Origin: Chryseobacterium sp. ISL-6
Lineage (GTDB): Bacteria > Bacteroidota > Bacteroidia > Flavobacteriales > Weeksellaceae
Direction of reading: 5' to 3'
NCBI RefSeq assembly: GCF_018613715.1
Contig: NZ_JAGGPT010000001.1
Location: forward strand, 49,875 to 113,874
Length of the DNA: 64,000 nucleotides
The notes under the pieces were generated by a model. It made no database searches, was not told where the DNA came from, and saw nothing but the letters and a program-made list of their open reading frames with translations. The translations under genes were made by a program, and so were the position numbers. Shown in pieces: positions 1 through 7,645 of this stretch; within the stretch, counting starts at the first letter, position 1, and each line of letters starts with the position of its first letter.

Positions 1-139
1 TTGGATAGGTTTTCTTCTTGTATTCATTTTTGAATTGCTCAGTAATAGCCTTTTCTTTGCTGCTTGAGGTTTCTTTTTTCTGACCAAAAGTAGCTATTGA
101 TAATGATAACAAGAGGATAAATGAAAATTGCCGTCTCAT
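1..139 (-). CDS. Secreted protein, N-terminal 46 residues only (cut by window edge)
   Basis: The reverse strand starts with ATG at 137-139 and stays open to the window edge, so only the N-terminus is visible. It opens MRRQFSFILLLSLSIATFGQ, a typical Sec signal peptide (basic n-region, hydrophobic core, cleavage probably just before or after the GQ). A Lys/Glu/Ser-rich stretch follows. The mature part is too short to assign a family or function. The product should be exported from the cytoplasm. It is transcribed away from the rest of the window and separated from nudK by about 140 bases of AT-rich DNA in which I see no clear signal. Confidence 0.6.
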   Translation of the reverse strand, partial: MRRQFSFILLLSLSIATFGQKKETSSSKEKAITEQFKNEYKKKTYP

Positions 140-277
140 ATTTTTTTGATTTTTAAAATGTATTTCCCCTTCCTTTTTTAAGAAATTCTTAAGATGAAAA
201 TACGGAAATGAAAATACATATTTTTATTTTAAAATTAGTTTTTATGGATTTTAGTTTTTTTAGCAGCAAATATGATG

Positions 278-859
278 CTATAGAATATTTTTAACGCGTA
301 AATGCTGAAGAAGCATGATTGTTTTTGCATCTTTAATCTCACCAGTATCGATCATTTTTAAGGTTTCATTAAAAGAAAGTTCTAAAACTTGAATATCTTC
401 ACCCTCTTCCTCAAGCCCACCACCAGCTGAAGTTTTCATTTCTGTAGAATATTCTGCAATAAAAAAATAAAGGATCTCAGTGACGGAGCCTGGTGACATA
501 TAAGATTCAAAAATCTTTTCTACTTTGGAGATCTGATATCCGGTTTCTTCTTCCGTCTCCCTTTTAATACAGTCTTCAGGATTGTCATTATCCAATAATC
601 CGGCACAGGCTTCGATAAGCATACCTGTAGTATTCCCATTAATAAAAGTAGGCAATCGAAATTGCCTTGTTAAAATAACGGTTTTTGAATTTTTATTGTA
701 AAGTAAAATAGTAGCACCATTTCCTCTGTCATAAGCTTCTCTGCTTTGAGTTTCTATGGTTCCGTTACTTTTTAATTTTTCATAAGTAACTTTATTTAAA
801 GTGTACCAATTATCGGATAAAATTTCTGTCTTTGTAATTTTTACTTTATTATTCTGCAT
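278..859 (-). CDS. nudK: NudK-type Nudix nucleotide-sugar pyrophosphatase
   Basis: Nudix hydrolase of the NudK/ADP-ribose pyrophosphatase group, 193 residues, the usual length. It resembles E. coli NudK throughout: YDRGNGATILLYN near residues 43-55, RQFRLPTF-NGN at 65-76, and the Nudix box ending RETEEETGY at about 100-108, which supplies the metal-binding glutamates. Later blocks SYMSPGSVTE and AGGGLEEEGEDI match the family. NudK enzymes hydrolyse GDP-mannose and related nucleotide sugars; ADP-ribose is also possible. I place the start at ATG 857-859, not the in-frame TTG at 872-874, because homology begins there. The start lies inside the last codons of the upstream DUF4406 gene (11-base overlap), so translation is probably coupled. 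Confidence 0.9.
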   Translation of the reverse strand: MQNNKVKITKTEILSDNWYTLNKVTYEKLKSNGTIETQSREAYDRGNGATILLYNKNSKTVILTRQFRLPTFINGNTTGMLIEACAGLLDNDNPEDCIKRETEEETGYQISKVEKIFESYMSPGSVTEILYFFIAEYSTEMKTSAGGGLEEEGEDIQVLELSFNETLKMIDTGEIKDAKTIMLLQHLRVKNIL

Positions 860-1205
860 GTGGAATATCTTCAATATTATAGTAAACTTTCAAACCTCTT
901 TCTTTAGCAATTCTTACATCTTCATCTGCACCTTTTGAAGCACCCTCCAAACGTAATATGGCATCACATTTTTCCAGAATACGATGGGCAACAGGGTATT
1001 GTATCTCCTGCCATGCTTCATCACCTAACTGTTTGGAACCCGCGAGATGGATTAATGGCAGAGCCACCCATTCTCCAATCATGGGAATATGACCTTTTCT
1101 GAAAATAGGTAATGCAGCTGATTCAAGGTTATTTAAATTCTGTTGTATGAGTTGAGGGTCGTCATTGGTGCCACTGCGATAGGGTCCGGCAATAAGTATG
1201 AGCAT
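849..1205 (-). CDS. DUF4406 protein (nucleoside deoxyribosyltransferase-like)
   Basis: A 118-residue protein opening MLILIAGPYRSGTNDDP, the N-terminal signature of DUF4406 proteins, which share the nucleoside 2-deoxyribosyltransferase fold. The GPYRSG loop (about residues 6-11) would bind a nucleoside or sugar phosphate. The C-terminal block CDAILRLEGASKGADEDVRIAKERGLKVYY, read as two adjoining segments, matches the conserved DUF4406 tail with its EGAS-KGAD element. I chose ATG at 1203-1205 over an upstream TTG because GPY-type folds start a few residues before this loop. It overlaps nudK by 11 bases in a two-gene unit, suggesting a joint role in salvage or clean-up of nucleotide-like metabolites. 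The substrate is unknown. Confidence 0.75.
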   Translation of the reverse strand: MLILIAGPYRSGTNDDPQLIQQNLNNLESAALPIFRKGHIPMIGEWVALPLIHLAGSKQLGDEAWQEIQYPVAHRILEKCDAILRLEGASKGADEDVRIAKERGLKVYYNIEDIPHAE

Positions 1206-1273
1206 AATATTTTCTATTTTGAACAAAATAACAGAACTTAAAATGTAAAAAAAATAAGATAGTTTAAGAGTCG

Positions 1274-1855
1274 TTATTTTTTGTGTTTATTTGTTTTTAT
1301 TGTACTTAAGAATTCGGGTGTGATCCCCAGATAGGATGCAATTTGCTTTTGTGTAATCCTTTCTGCTGCCAATGGATATTTTTGAAGAAAAGCATAATAC
1401 CGCTCTTCGGCTGTCAGTGAAAGATTTTCAATAATTCTAAGCTGCTCTCTTGTGTATGCATTTTGCATCATGATCCTGAAAAATCTTTCAAACTTTGGAA
1501 TTTTCTGGTACAGATTATCTAAATCATCTTTTTTTAACTGTAGAACAACACTGTCTTCTAATGCTTCAATATTCAGCATTGCAGGGTGGTGATTAATAAA
1601 GCAGTACATATCTGTAATCCACCAATCCGGCATAGCAAACATAATAGTAGATTCTTTCCCTGAAACATCCATGTAAAAAGCTCTTAAAAGTCCTGATTGA
1701 ACAAAGTAGATCTCTTTGCAGAGTTGCTGTTGCTTTAGAACTAATTCTTTTTTTTGAACTGTTCTTTCTTTCAATAAAGAGTTGAAGTAGGTAACTTCCT
1801 CATTATTAAGCGAAATGTGTTTGGTTATATTCTTTAAAATTAAACTGTCATTCAT
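1274..1855 (-). CDS. Crp/Fnr-family transcriptional regulator
   Basis: A 193-residue cyclic-nucleotide-binding-fold regulator of the Bacteroidota Crp type. The N-terminal beta-roll (about 25-115) has the typical IYFVQSGLLRAFYMDVSGKE segment. A long helix follows, then a C-terminal helix-turn-helix with ITQKQIASYLGITPEFLSTI at about 167-186. The Glu/Arg pairs that bind cAMP in classical CRP are not evident, so the ligand is unknown. These regulators usually act on neighbouring genes or stress pathways. It stands alone, with a 146-base gap on the UvrA-like side. The family call is secure; the regulon is not predictable. Confidence 0.88.
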   Translation of the reverse strand: MNDSLILKNITKHISLNNEEVTYFNSLLKERTVQKKELVLKQQQLCKEIYFVQSGLLRAFYMDVSGKESTIMFAMPDWWITDMYCFINHHPAMLNIEALEDSVVLQLKKDDLDNLYQKIPKFERFFRIMMQNAYTREQLRIIENLSLTAEERYYAFLQKYPLAAERITQKQIASYLGITPEFLSTIKTNKHKK

Positions 1856-2001
1856 GGGTACCCGATGGTCACTATTTCTTTACATACAAACGCTAAATTA
1901 ATGTTTCTTTTTCAAGAACCTTTCATTATTCCTTTGAATTCAGGGAAATTAAAGGGATATCTGTAGAACATCAAGGGTTTAAAGCAGTTATGATTAGTGA
2001 T

Positions 2002-4257
2002 TTATTTACCGTTCAAATGTTTTTTCAAATATTTCGAAGTTTCAGAATGATGATCTTTCAGTAAATTTTCTACGGTTCCTTCAAATACAACTTTACCGCC
2101 CAATTTTCCTGCTCCAGGACCAATATCGATGATCCAGTCGGCTTGTGCAATAATATCCAGATTGTGCTCAATAATAATCAGCGTGTTACCGGTTTTTATT
2201 AATTCCTCGAAGAATGAAAGTAGCTTTTCATTATCAATGGGGTGAAGTCCGGTGCTGGGTTCATCGAGAACGATAACCTTCGCTGTATGATTCAATTCTT
2301 TAGTAAGTTTTAAACGTTGCCTTTCACCTCCCGAAAAGCTGTCGAGCCGTTGTCCCAGAGTTAAATAATCTAATCCCAGTTTGATCAGTAAGCTGAGTTC
2401 ATGTTCGAATTCTGGTTTTGGAAAAAAGTGCAATGCATCCAACACGGTCATTTCCATGATTTCAGCGATATTTTTTTTGTGATAATGATATTGTAAAACT
2501 TCTGGTTTATAGCCTGAACCCTGACATACCTCGCAAGGCTGTTCAATATCATCCATAAAGGCAAGATCTATTTTTTCAACACCTAAACCTTTGCAGTTTG
2601 GACAGGCGCCTTCTCCATTACGACTAAAAAGTTTATCAGATACCTTATTGGCCTGTGAAAAAAGTTTCCTCACCGTATTTGATAAATTTAAATAGGTCAA
2701 TAAATTGGAGCGGCTGCTGGCTGTAAAAACGGACTGATCTATGATGGTTACTTCAGGATAGAAGAGGGGTAGAATTTTATTAATTAAAGTACTTTTCCCT
2801 GAACCTGCAACACCCGTTACCACGGTCATAATTCCTGTTGGAATCTTTATGCTGATATCTTTTACATTAAAAAGGCTGCCATTTTTTATTTCAATAGATC
2901 CTTTTGCTGAACGTGGATTTTTATTAAAATTTCGTTTTTTGCTAAAGTAACTTCCTGTTTTACCTTTAGCATTTTTTAAATTTTTAAAAGTCCCCTGGTA
3001 CATAATTTCACCCCCATTTTTCCCTGATTCAGGTCCCATATCAATAATGAGATCAGCTATTTTAATAAGATCGGGATCATGTTCAACGATCAAAACTGTA
3101 TTTCCTTTATCTCTGATTTTTTTGATGATGTCTACAATATGGTCGATATCTTTAGGATGTAGTCCTATACTCGGTTCATCAAAAATATATAATAAATCAA
3201 CCAAACTGTTTCCTAATTGCTTTACCATCTTTATCCGTTGAGATTCACCTCCGGAAAGGGTATCCGTTTGTCTGTCCAGAGTGAGATACTGTAAACCGAT
3301 GTCAATTAGATTTTGCAGTTTTTTTTCGAGTTCCTGAAAAATCGAAGAATAAGTTTTGGATGGGATGTCTTGCAGAAAAGCGAAAAGATCATCAACAGAT
3401 AATGCTGTGCAGTCTGCAATGTTTAGCCCTTCAATTTTACAGGACAAGATTTTAGCGTTTAATCTTTGGCCTTTACATAGCGGACAATTCTTTGTAATAA
3501 TAACTTTTTTTAAAGTCTCTTTTCTGGTAACATTTTCTTGAGAGTCTTTTTTTAAGAATGAATTTTCAATTCGTGGAATGACTCCTTTATATTTCACTGT
3601 TTTACCCCATTCTTTGGAAGGCTTTTTAGGCGTGTGTTCTTCTGCATGCAACAATAGTTCCCATTCTTCTTTTGTAAAATCCTTTAGCTTTTTATCATTA
3701 TCAAAATAACCGGAATGAATATAACGGGTTAATCGCCATCCACCAGGCTGAAAAGTAGGGAATTGGATGGCACCTTCGTTCAAAGATTTATTTTTATCGA
3801 ATAGCGTTTCGGTGTTTACGGTCTGAACATATCCCAACCCTTCACATTCCGGACACATCCCTTGAGGATTATTAAAGGAAAATACATTAGAATACCCTAC
3901 AAAAGGTTGACCTATTCTCGAGAAAAGTAATCGGAGGGAGGCGTAAATATCTGTTGCTGTTCCTACCGTTGAACGGGCATTTCCACCCAGTCTCTTTTGG
4001 TTGATGATAAAAGGAACATTGAGGTTTTCAATTTTATCAACATTGGGAACTCCAAAATGTTGCAAGCGGTTTCTGATAAAACTATTTTGTGTTTCATTGA
4101 TCTGCCGCTGGGCTTCAGCTCCAATAGTTTCAAAAACCAGAGAAGACTTTCCAGATCCTGAAACACCCGTAAAAACGGTGATTTTGTTTTTTGGAATTTG
4201 TAATGAAATGTTTTTAAGATTATTCTGTCGTGCTTTGGTTACAATGATGTCTTTCAT
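2002..4257 (-). CDS. Short UvrA-like ABC ATPase (UvrA2/drug-resistance type)
   Basis: A 751-residue protein with two ABC ATPase modules of the UvrA family. Walker A motifs are GVSGSGKS (about 31-38) and GVAGSGKS (about 484-491). Signature motifs are LSGGESQR and FSGGERQR, and each half has a DEPS Walker B (IFDEPSIGLHP and VLDEPSTGLHP). Zinc-module cysteine pairs CPEC, CPLC and CPNC/CEVC are present. Canonical UvrA is about 940 residues; most of the missing length is between the first Walker A and signature, where the UvrB-binding and insertion regions lie. This fits the UvrA2/DrrC-like class linked to tolerance of DNA-binding drugs, not core excision repair. It may be the last gene of the operon starting at 7120, after an 81-base gap. 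Confidence 0.85.
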   Translation of the reverse strand: MKDIIVTKARQNNLKNISLQIPKNKITVFTGVSGSGKSSLVFETIGAEAQRQINETQNSFIRNRLQHFGVPNVDKIENLNVPFIINQKRLGGNARSTVGTATDIYASLRLLFSRIGQPFVGYSNVFSFNNPQGMCPECEGLGYVQTVNTETLFDKNKSLNEGAIQFPTFQPGGWRLTRYIHSGYFDNDKKLKDFTKEEWELLLHAEEHTPKKPSKEWGKTVKYKGVIPRIENSFLKKDSQENVTRKETLKKVIITKNCPLCKGQRLNAKILSCKIEGLNIADCTALSVDDLFAFLQDIPSKTYSSIFQELEKKLQNLIDIGLQYLTLDRQTDTLSGGESQRIKMVKQLGNSLVDLLYIFDEPSIGLHPKDIDHIVDIIKKIRDKGNTVLIVEHDPDLIKIADLIIDMGPESGKNGGEIMYQGTFKNLKNAKGKTGSYFSKKRNFNKNPRSAKGSIEIKNGSLFNVKDISIKIPTGIMTVVTGVAGSGKSTLINKILPLFYPEVTIIDQSVFTASSRSNLLTYLNLSNTVRKLFSQANKVSDKLFSRNGEGACPNCKGLGVEKIDLAFMDDIEQPCEVCQGSGYKPEVLQYHYHKKNIAEIMEMTVLDALHFFPKPEFEHELSLLIKLGLDYLTLGQRLDSFSGGERQRLKLTKELNHTAKVIVLDEPSTGLHPIDNEKLLSFFEELIKTGNTLIIIEHNLDIIAQADWIIDIGPGAGKLGGKVVFEGTVENLLKDHHSETSKYLKKHLNGK

Positions 4258-4338
4258 AATTTAATATTTACAGATGAAATCAAGTACTTCAATATTGAAC
4301 AGATACTTTCTTAAGAGGTATCTTTCTGAGAATGGATA

Positions 4339-5244
4339 TTACTTTTTCAGTAAATCTTCCAGTGCTTTTTTTAAATCTGGAAACTGGAATTGAAATCCTG
4401 CGTCCTGAATTTTTTGAGAATTAACCCGTGAGCCTTCTAAAAACGCTACAGACAATTCTCCAAATATAAGTTTTAATATAAAAGCAGGAACATTGGGCAT
4501 AAACAAGGGCTTATGCAGGACTTCCGCTATTTTTTTTGTAAAATTTTCGTTTGTTGTATGTTGCGAAGAAGCTGAATTATATGCTCCCCTCATCTGTGGG
4601 TTTTTTAATGCAAATTCATAAATCCCACTCATGTCTTTTAAATGAATCCATGGCATATACTGTTGACCGCTTCCTAATGGTGAACCGATCCAGAACTTAA
4701 TAGGAACAGCCATCTTTTTTAAAGCTCCTTCCTTTTCAGAAAGGACAATAGAAGTTCTTATTTTTACGACTCTTTCTGCAGCATTTTCTTTAAGGAATTC
4801 ATCAGCTGCCTCCTCCCACAGAATAACCACCTTTCCAAGAAAATCATTGGCTTTTTCATCTTCTTCGGAATAGATCTTTTGTGAGGTCTTGGCTCCGTAA
4901 ATTCCAATAGCAGAAGCCGAAATGAAAGACTTTAGTTTGATGTTTTTCTTTTTTAAAGTTTCCAGGATCAGCTTTGCAGAATCAACACGACTGGAAATTA
5001 TTTCTTTCTTCCTTTCTTCTGTCCATTGTTTTTCAGAAATATTAGCTCCTGCAAGATGAATAATATGGCTCACATTTTCAAATGCAGATTCATCGATTGT
5101 TCCTTTATTAATATTCCATTCGTATTCGTTGCTTTTTTCTTTTTTTCGCGTTAAAAATCGAACCGTATATTCCTTATCAATATTTTTCGATAGTTCACGG
5201 GCGACCATTCCATTAGCTCCGGTAATTAAAACAACTTCTTTCAT
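4339..5244 (-). CDS. TIGR01777-family NAD(P)-dependent epimerase (YfcH-like)
   Basis: A 301-residue extended short-chain dehydrogenase/reductase. The N-terminal dinucleotide-binding loop is ITGANGMVARELSK (about 7-20). The segment HLAGANISEKQW matches the HLAGA-I motif of TIGR01777 proteins, and SASAIGIYG is the active-site Ser/Tyr region. The C-terminus carries the family domain with GSGQQYMPWIHLKD and a final LEGSRVNSQKIQDAGF segment. These proteins are YfcH-like; the substrate is undefined, possibly a nucleotide sugar or a cell-wall-related compound. It lies 23 bases downstream of the Zn-ribbon gene and probably shares its transcript. Confidence 0.88.
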   Translation of the reverse strand: MKEVVLITGANGMVARELSKNIDKEYTVRFLTRKKEKSNEYEWNINKGTIDESAFENVSHIIHLAGANISEKQWTEERKKEIISSRVDSAKLILETLKKKNIKLKSFISASAIGIYGAKTSQKIYSEEDEKANDFLGKVVILWEEAADEFLKENAAERVVKIRTSIVLSEKEGALKKMAVPIKFWIGSPLGSGQQYMPWIHLKDMSGIYEFALKNPQMRGAYNSASSQHTTNENFTKKIAEVLHKPLFMPNVPAFILKLIFGELSVAFLEGSRVNSQKIQDAGFQFQFPDLKKALEDLLKK

Positions 5245-5267
5245 AGTATTAATTTAGGTTGGTGTAC

Positions 5268-5612
5268 TTATGCTTGATTTTTTACGATCAAAACAAAATC
5301 GTCTTCTAAAAGTTTGTAACCGTAGTCATAAATAAATTTATATTCAGAACCATTTTTATAAACCTTTAGGTTGGTGAAGTAATCAAAATCAAAACCTAAG
5401 CCATCCAGTTTCGATCTGGCGATTTTAGTTTTACCATCAATATTGATTTCCGTTAGAATGCGGTAATTTTTACGGAGTTTATTATTGATATTCCGCATCA
5501 GATTATTAGAATCTTTGTTCTGTTTATTGTTGTAGGCATTTCGACAGGCATCATTACAGAACTTTTTATCAGACCTGCCAAGTATTTTTTCGCCACATTC
5601 AAGACAATCCAT
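5268..5612 (-). CDS. Small Zn-ribbon protein (DUF2116-like N-terminus)
   Basis: A 114-residue protein whose N-terminus, MDCLECGEKILGRSDKKFC followed by NDAC, holds four cysteines as CxxC...CxxxC, a small zinc-ribbon as in DUF2116-type proteins. The remaining about 80 residues form a basic helix (NLMRNINNKLRKNYRIL) and a likely beta-rich domain ending KLLEDDFVLIVK. I recognise it as a recurrent hypothetical protein of Bacteroidota but know of no assigned function; nucleic-acid or protein binding is a guess from the ribbon. It sits 4 bases downstream of the HPP gene and 23 bases upstream of the epimerase gene, so it is in the same operon. Confidence 0.75.
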   Translation of the reverse strand: MDCLECGEKILGRSDKKFCNDACRNAYNNKQNKDSNNLMRNINNKLRKNYRILTEINIDGKTKIARSKLDGLGFDFDYFTNLKVYKNGSEYKFIYDYGYKLLEDDFVLIVKNQA

Positions 5613-5616
5613 ACTT

Positions 5617-6213
5617 TTATTTTTTCATTTTATGTTCGTGTTTTTTTCTTAATAACTTTTTTAACCTGTTATGATTAGGATAGCTTCTGTTGGGAGTAAT
5701 ATTGTTAAAGAATAAAGCCACAAGCAATAGGATGATACATCCTGATAGAACAGGAGATAGCGCATACCAGTATCCCAATTCAGGAATTTTACCAGAGGAC
5801 GTAACGGCAATCAATGCTGTAGCACCACCCGGAGGATGTAATGTCTTGGTGTATTGCATCAAAACAATTGAAAATGCAACAGCTAAAGGTGCAGAAAGCC
5901 AAACAATATCAGGAACGATCTTATATATCGTAACACCTACCAATGCTGAAAGAACATGTCCGCCGATTAAATTTCTGGGTTGTGCAAGTGGACTTTGAAT
6001 GGCTCCATAGATCAAAACACTGGATGCTCCAAATGAACCAATAAGAAAAATGTTTTCCTGTTCCAAAAGATAATGGGATTGTATAAATGCAATAATCCCA
6101 ATTCCGAAAAATGCACCTAAAAAAGACCAGAAATGCTCTTTGTAATCAACAAGTGTTTCTTTATAAATTACGTATTTTGAAACCCTGAATGTTCTTTTTA
6201 TTTTCTGCTTCAT
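5617..6213 (-). CDS. HPP-family integral membrane protein
   Basis: A 198-residue protein with the diagnostic LHPPGGATALIAV motif (about 126-138) of the HPP family, which also contains plant and cyanobacterial nitrite transporters. Hydrophobic segments near 29-45, 55-72, 82-100, 105-122 and 150-170 give four to five membrane helices in the inner membrane. The basic C-terminus (RLKKLLRKKHEHKMKK) is probably cytoplasmic. No CBS domains are fused. It lies between the arginase-like gene (10 bases) and the Zn-ribbon gene (4 bases). Transport of a small anion is the family inference; the substrate here is unknown. Confidence 0.85.
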   Translation of the reverse strand: MKQKIKRTFRVSKYVIYKETLVDYKEHFWSFLGAFFGIGIIAFIQSHYLLEQENIFLIGSFGASSVLIYGAIQSPLAQPRNLIGGHVLSALVGVTIYKIVPDIVWLSAPLAVAFSIVLMQYTKTLHPPGGATALIAVTSSGKIPELGYWYALSPVLSGCIILLLVALFFNNITPNRSYPNHNRLKKLLRKKHEHKMKK

Positions 6214-6223
6214 ATTTTCTGCT

Positions 6224-7120
6224 TTAATTTTTTATCATTTGCGTTAAATTCTCAATAAAAGCCCTTGTATAAAGGCCTTCCTTGTCATAGTCAGGGTCTA
6301 ATATAGTGATTTCAATTCCAAAACACTTATTATTTTTCATCAATGGAATTAAAATTTCTTTGAGATTATCATAGTCAATTCCATCTTCCATTCTACTGTC
6401 TACAGCTGGCATAATTTCATCTTTTAAAACATCCACATCAAAATGGATAAAGAAGCCATCTAAATTCTTTTCCTGAATCATTTTTAAGAAATCTTCAGTT
6501 GTTTTTGTGAAACCGTTTTTTCTTAAGTTTTCAAGATCATAATAATGTACATCAGAATTGATAATCTGATCAACATATTCTTCGTCATCCATTTCTGCAT
6601 TTCCGACACAGAAAATGTTCTCTTCTAAAAAATAAGGTTTTAGATCTTCAATATTCGTTAATTTTTCATGTCCCATTCCTGAAACAATAGCCAGATCCAT
6701 TCCTGCAACACCCCCGCTCGGAGAGAGTTGTGGTGGAATAAAATCGGTATGACCATCGAGGTAGAACAATCCAAAATTTCCAAGCTTTTTTAGTGCAACG
6801 GCAGCTCCGATCAGAATACTGCAGTCACCTCCAATCATGATATTGAATATATCTTTATTAAAATTATTGAGAATAAGTTCGGATTGCCTTTTTGCATATT
6901 CAATGATCTGATCAGGATTTTTAACCTGTGTTTCTTCATCAAAATACATGGTATATTCCGGAGCTTCTAACCTGAACGTATTTCTGGGACTAAGTTTATC
7001 GTGAAAGCCAAATTTTCGAAGCCAGTCAGGAAGTTTTCTAACACCTGGCTCTATCTCGTGTTCTTTTTTGGTGAGACCCAAATTGAATGGAAACTCAAAA
7101 ATATTGATCTCTCTTTTCAT
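6224..7120 (-). CDS. Arginase/agmatinase-fold ureohydrolase with altered metal site
   Basis: A 298-residue ureohydrolase-fold protein. The three manganese motifs are recognisable: GGDC (97-100), DGHTD (122-126) and HFDVD (226-230). Most family members have GGDH, so one histidine ligand is replaced by Cys100. The region after DGHTD reads SPSGGVAGMD, lacking the SGNLHG block and the proton-shuttle histidine of true arginases. PAVDSR replaces the usual DP-x-xPG segment. It may therefore hydrolyse another guanidino or amidino compound, or be a formimidoylglutamase-like enzyme; no hut genes are adjacent. It is the first gene of a tightly spaced minus-strand operon, with a promoter element 17-24 bases upstream. 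Confidence 0.8.
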   Translation of the reverse strand: MKREINIFEFPFNLGLTKKEHEIEPGVRKLPDWLRKFGFHDKLSPRNTFRLEAPEYTMYFDEETQVKNPDQIIEYAKRQSELILNNFNKDIFNIMIGGDCSILIGAAVALKKLGNFGLFYLDGHTDFIPPQLSPSGGVAGMDLAIVSGMGHEKLTNIEDLKPYFLEENIFCVGNAEMDDEEYVDQIINSDVHYYDLENLRKNGFTKTTEDFLKMIQEKNLDGFFIHFDVDVLKDEIMPAVDSRMEDGIDYDNLKEILIPLMKNNKCFGIEITILDPDYDKEGLYTRAFIENLTQMIKN

Positions 7121-7136
7121 AGACTGAATGTTTATT

Positions 7137-7144
7137 CAAAGATA
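7137..7144 (-). promoter_or_regulatory. Promoter -7 element for the arginase-like operon
   Basis: The minus strand reads TATCTTTG, an exact match to the Bacteroidota -7 element TAnnTTTG, ending 16 bases before the start codon at 7120. The nearest TTTG upstream on that strand is 25 bases away, longer than usual, so the -33 box is uncertain. Confidence 0.6.
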
Positions 7145-7153
7145 AGGATTATC

Positions 7154-7192
7154 CGTTTGTAAACGACTACAAACGAGTTTAAATAGTTTGTA
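7154..7192. repeat. Cluster of three GTTTGTA heptamers
   Basis: GTTTGTA occurs at 7155-7161 and 7186-7192, and inverted (TACAAAC) at 7168-7174. The first two form an 8-base inverted repeat, CGTTTGTA/TACAAACG, with a 6-base spacer. The cluster sits upstream of the arginase-like operon promoter, in the divergent region shared with ssb, where a repressor or activator could bind. Confidence 0.5.
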
Positions 7193-7290
7193 ACCGACTG
7201 CAATGTTTCGGGATGACAATCTTTGCAACAGAGATTTGAGAAAGCAGTGAACGTCTCGGATCTAATTATTAATCTTTAAAATATATAGTT

Positions 7291-7629
7291 ATGTCACTAA
7301 GAAACAAAGTAACATTAATTGGTTACACAGGAAAAGAAGTCGAAATGGTAAACTTCGATAGCGGAAATGTAAAGGCAAGTGTGTCTTTAGCAACGACTGA
7401 TCATTACACCAATGCAAAAGGGGAGAAGGTAGAAGAAACCCAATGGCATAATTTAATTGCCTTTGGAAAAGTGGCTGAAATCCTTCAGAAGTATGTTCCT
7501 AAGGGAAAGGAAATTGCAATCGAAGGAAAACTGACATACAGATCCTATGATGATAAAGATGGTGTAAAACGATACATTACAGAGATCAGAATTGATGAAA
7601 TTCTCTTGTTAGGAGGAGGTAATAAATAA
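7291..7629 (+). CDS. ssb: Short single-stranded DNA-binding protein without acidic tail
   Basis: A 112-residue OB-fold protein with the bacterial SSB core: NKVTLIGYTGKEVEM at the start, WHNLIAFGKVAEILQKYVPKGKEIAIEG in the middle and a final strand EIRIDEILLLGG. SSB binds single-stranded DNA in replication and repair. The chain stops right after the OB fold, so the flexible linker and the acidic DDxPF-type tail that recruit partner proteins are absent. It is probably an accessory paralogue, with the main ssb elsewhere in the genome. It is followed after 16 bases by the HRDC-domain gene, suggesting a joint DNA-metabolism role. Confidence 0.9.
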   Translation: MSLRNKVTLIGYTGKEVEMVNFDSGNVKASVSLATTDHYTNAKGEKVEETQWHNLIAFGKVAEILQKYVPKGKEIAIEGKLTYRSYDDKDGVKRYITEIRIDEILLLGGGNK

Positions 7630-7645
7630 TATAATAAAAACACAA

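Noticed and set aside
5690..5998. 102-codon open frame antisense to the HPP gene
   Set aside because: It overlaps a gene with a diagnostic HPP motif and has no independent support.
6224..7120. Assigning the ureohydrolase-fold gene as rocF or hutG
   Set aside because: One metal ligand and the arginase substrate loop differ, and no arginine or histidine catabolism genes are adjacent.
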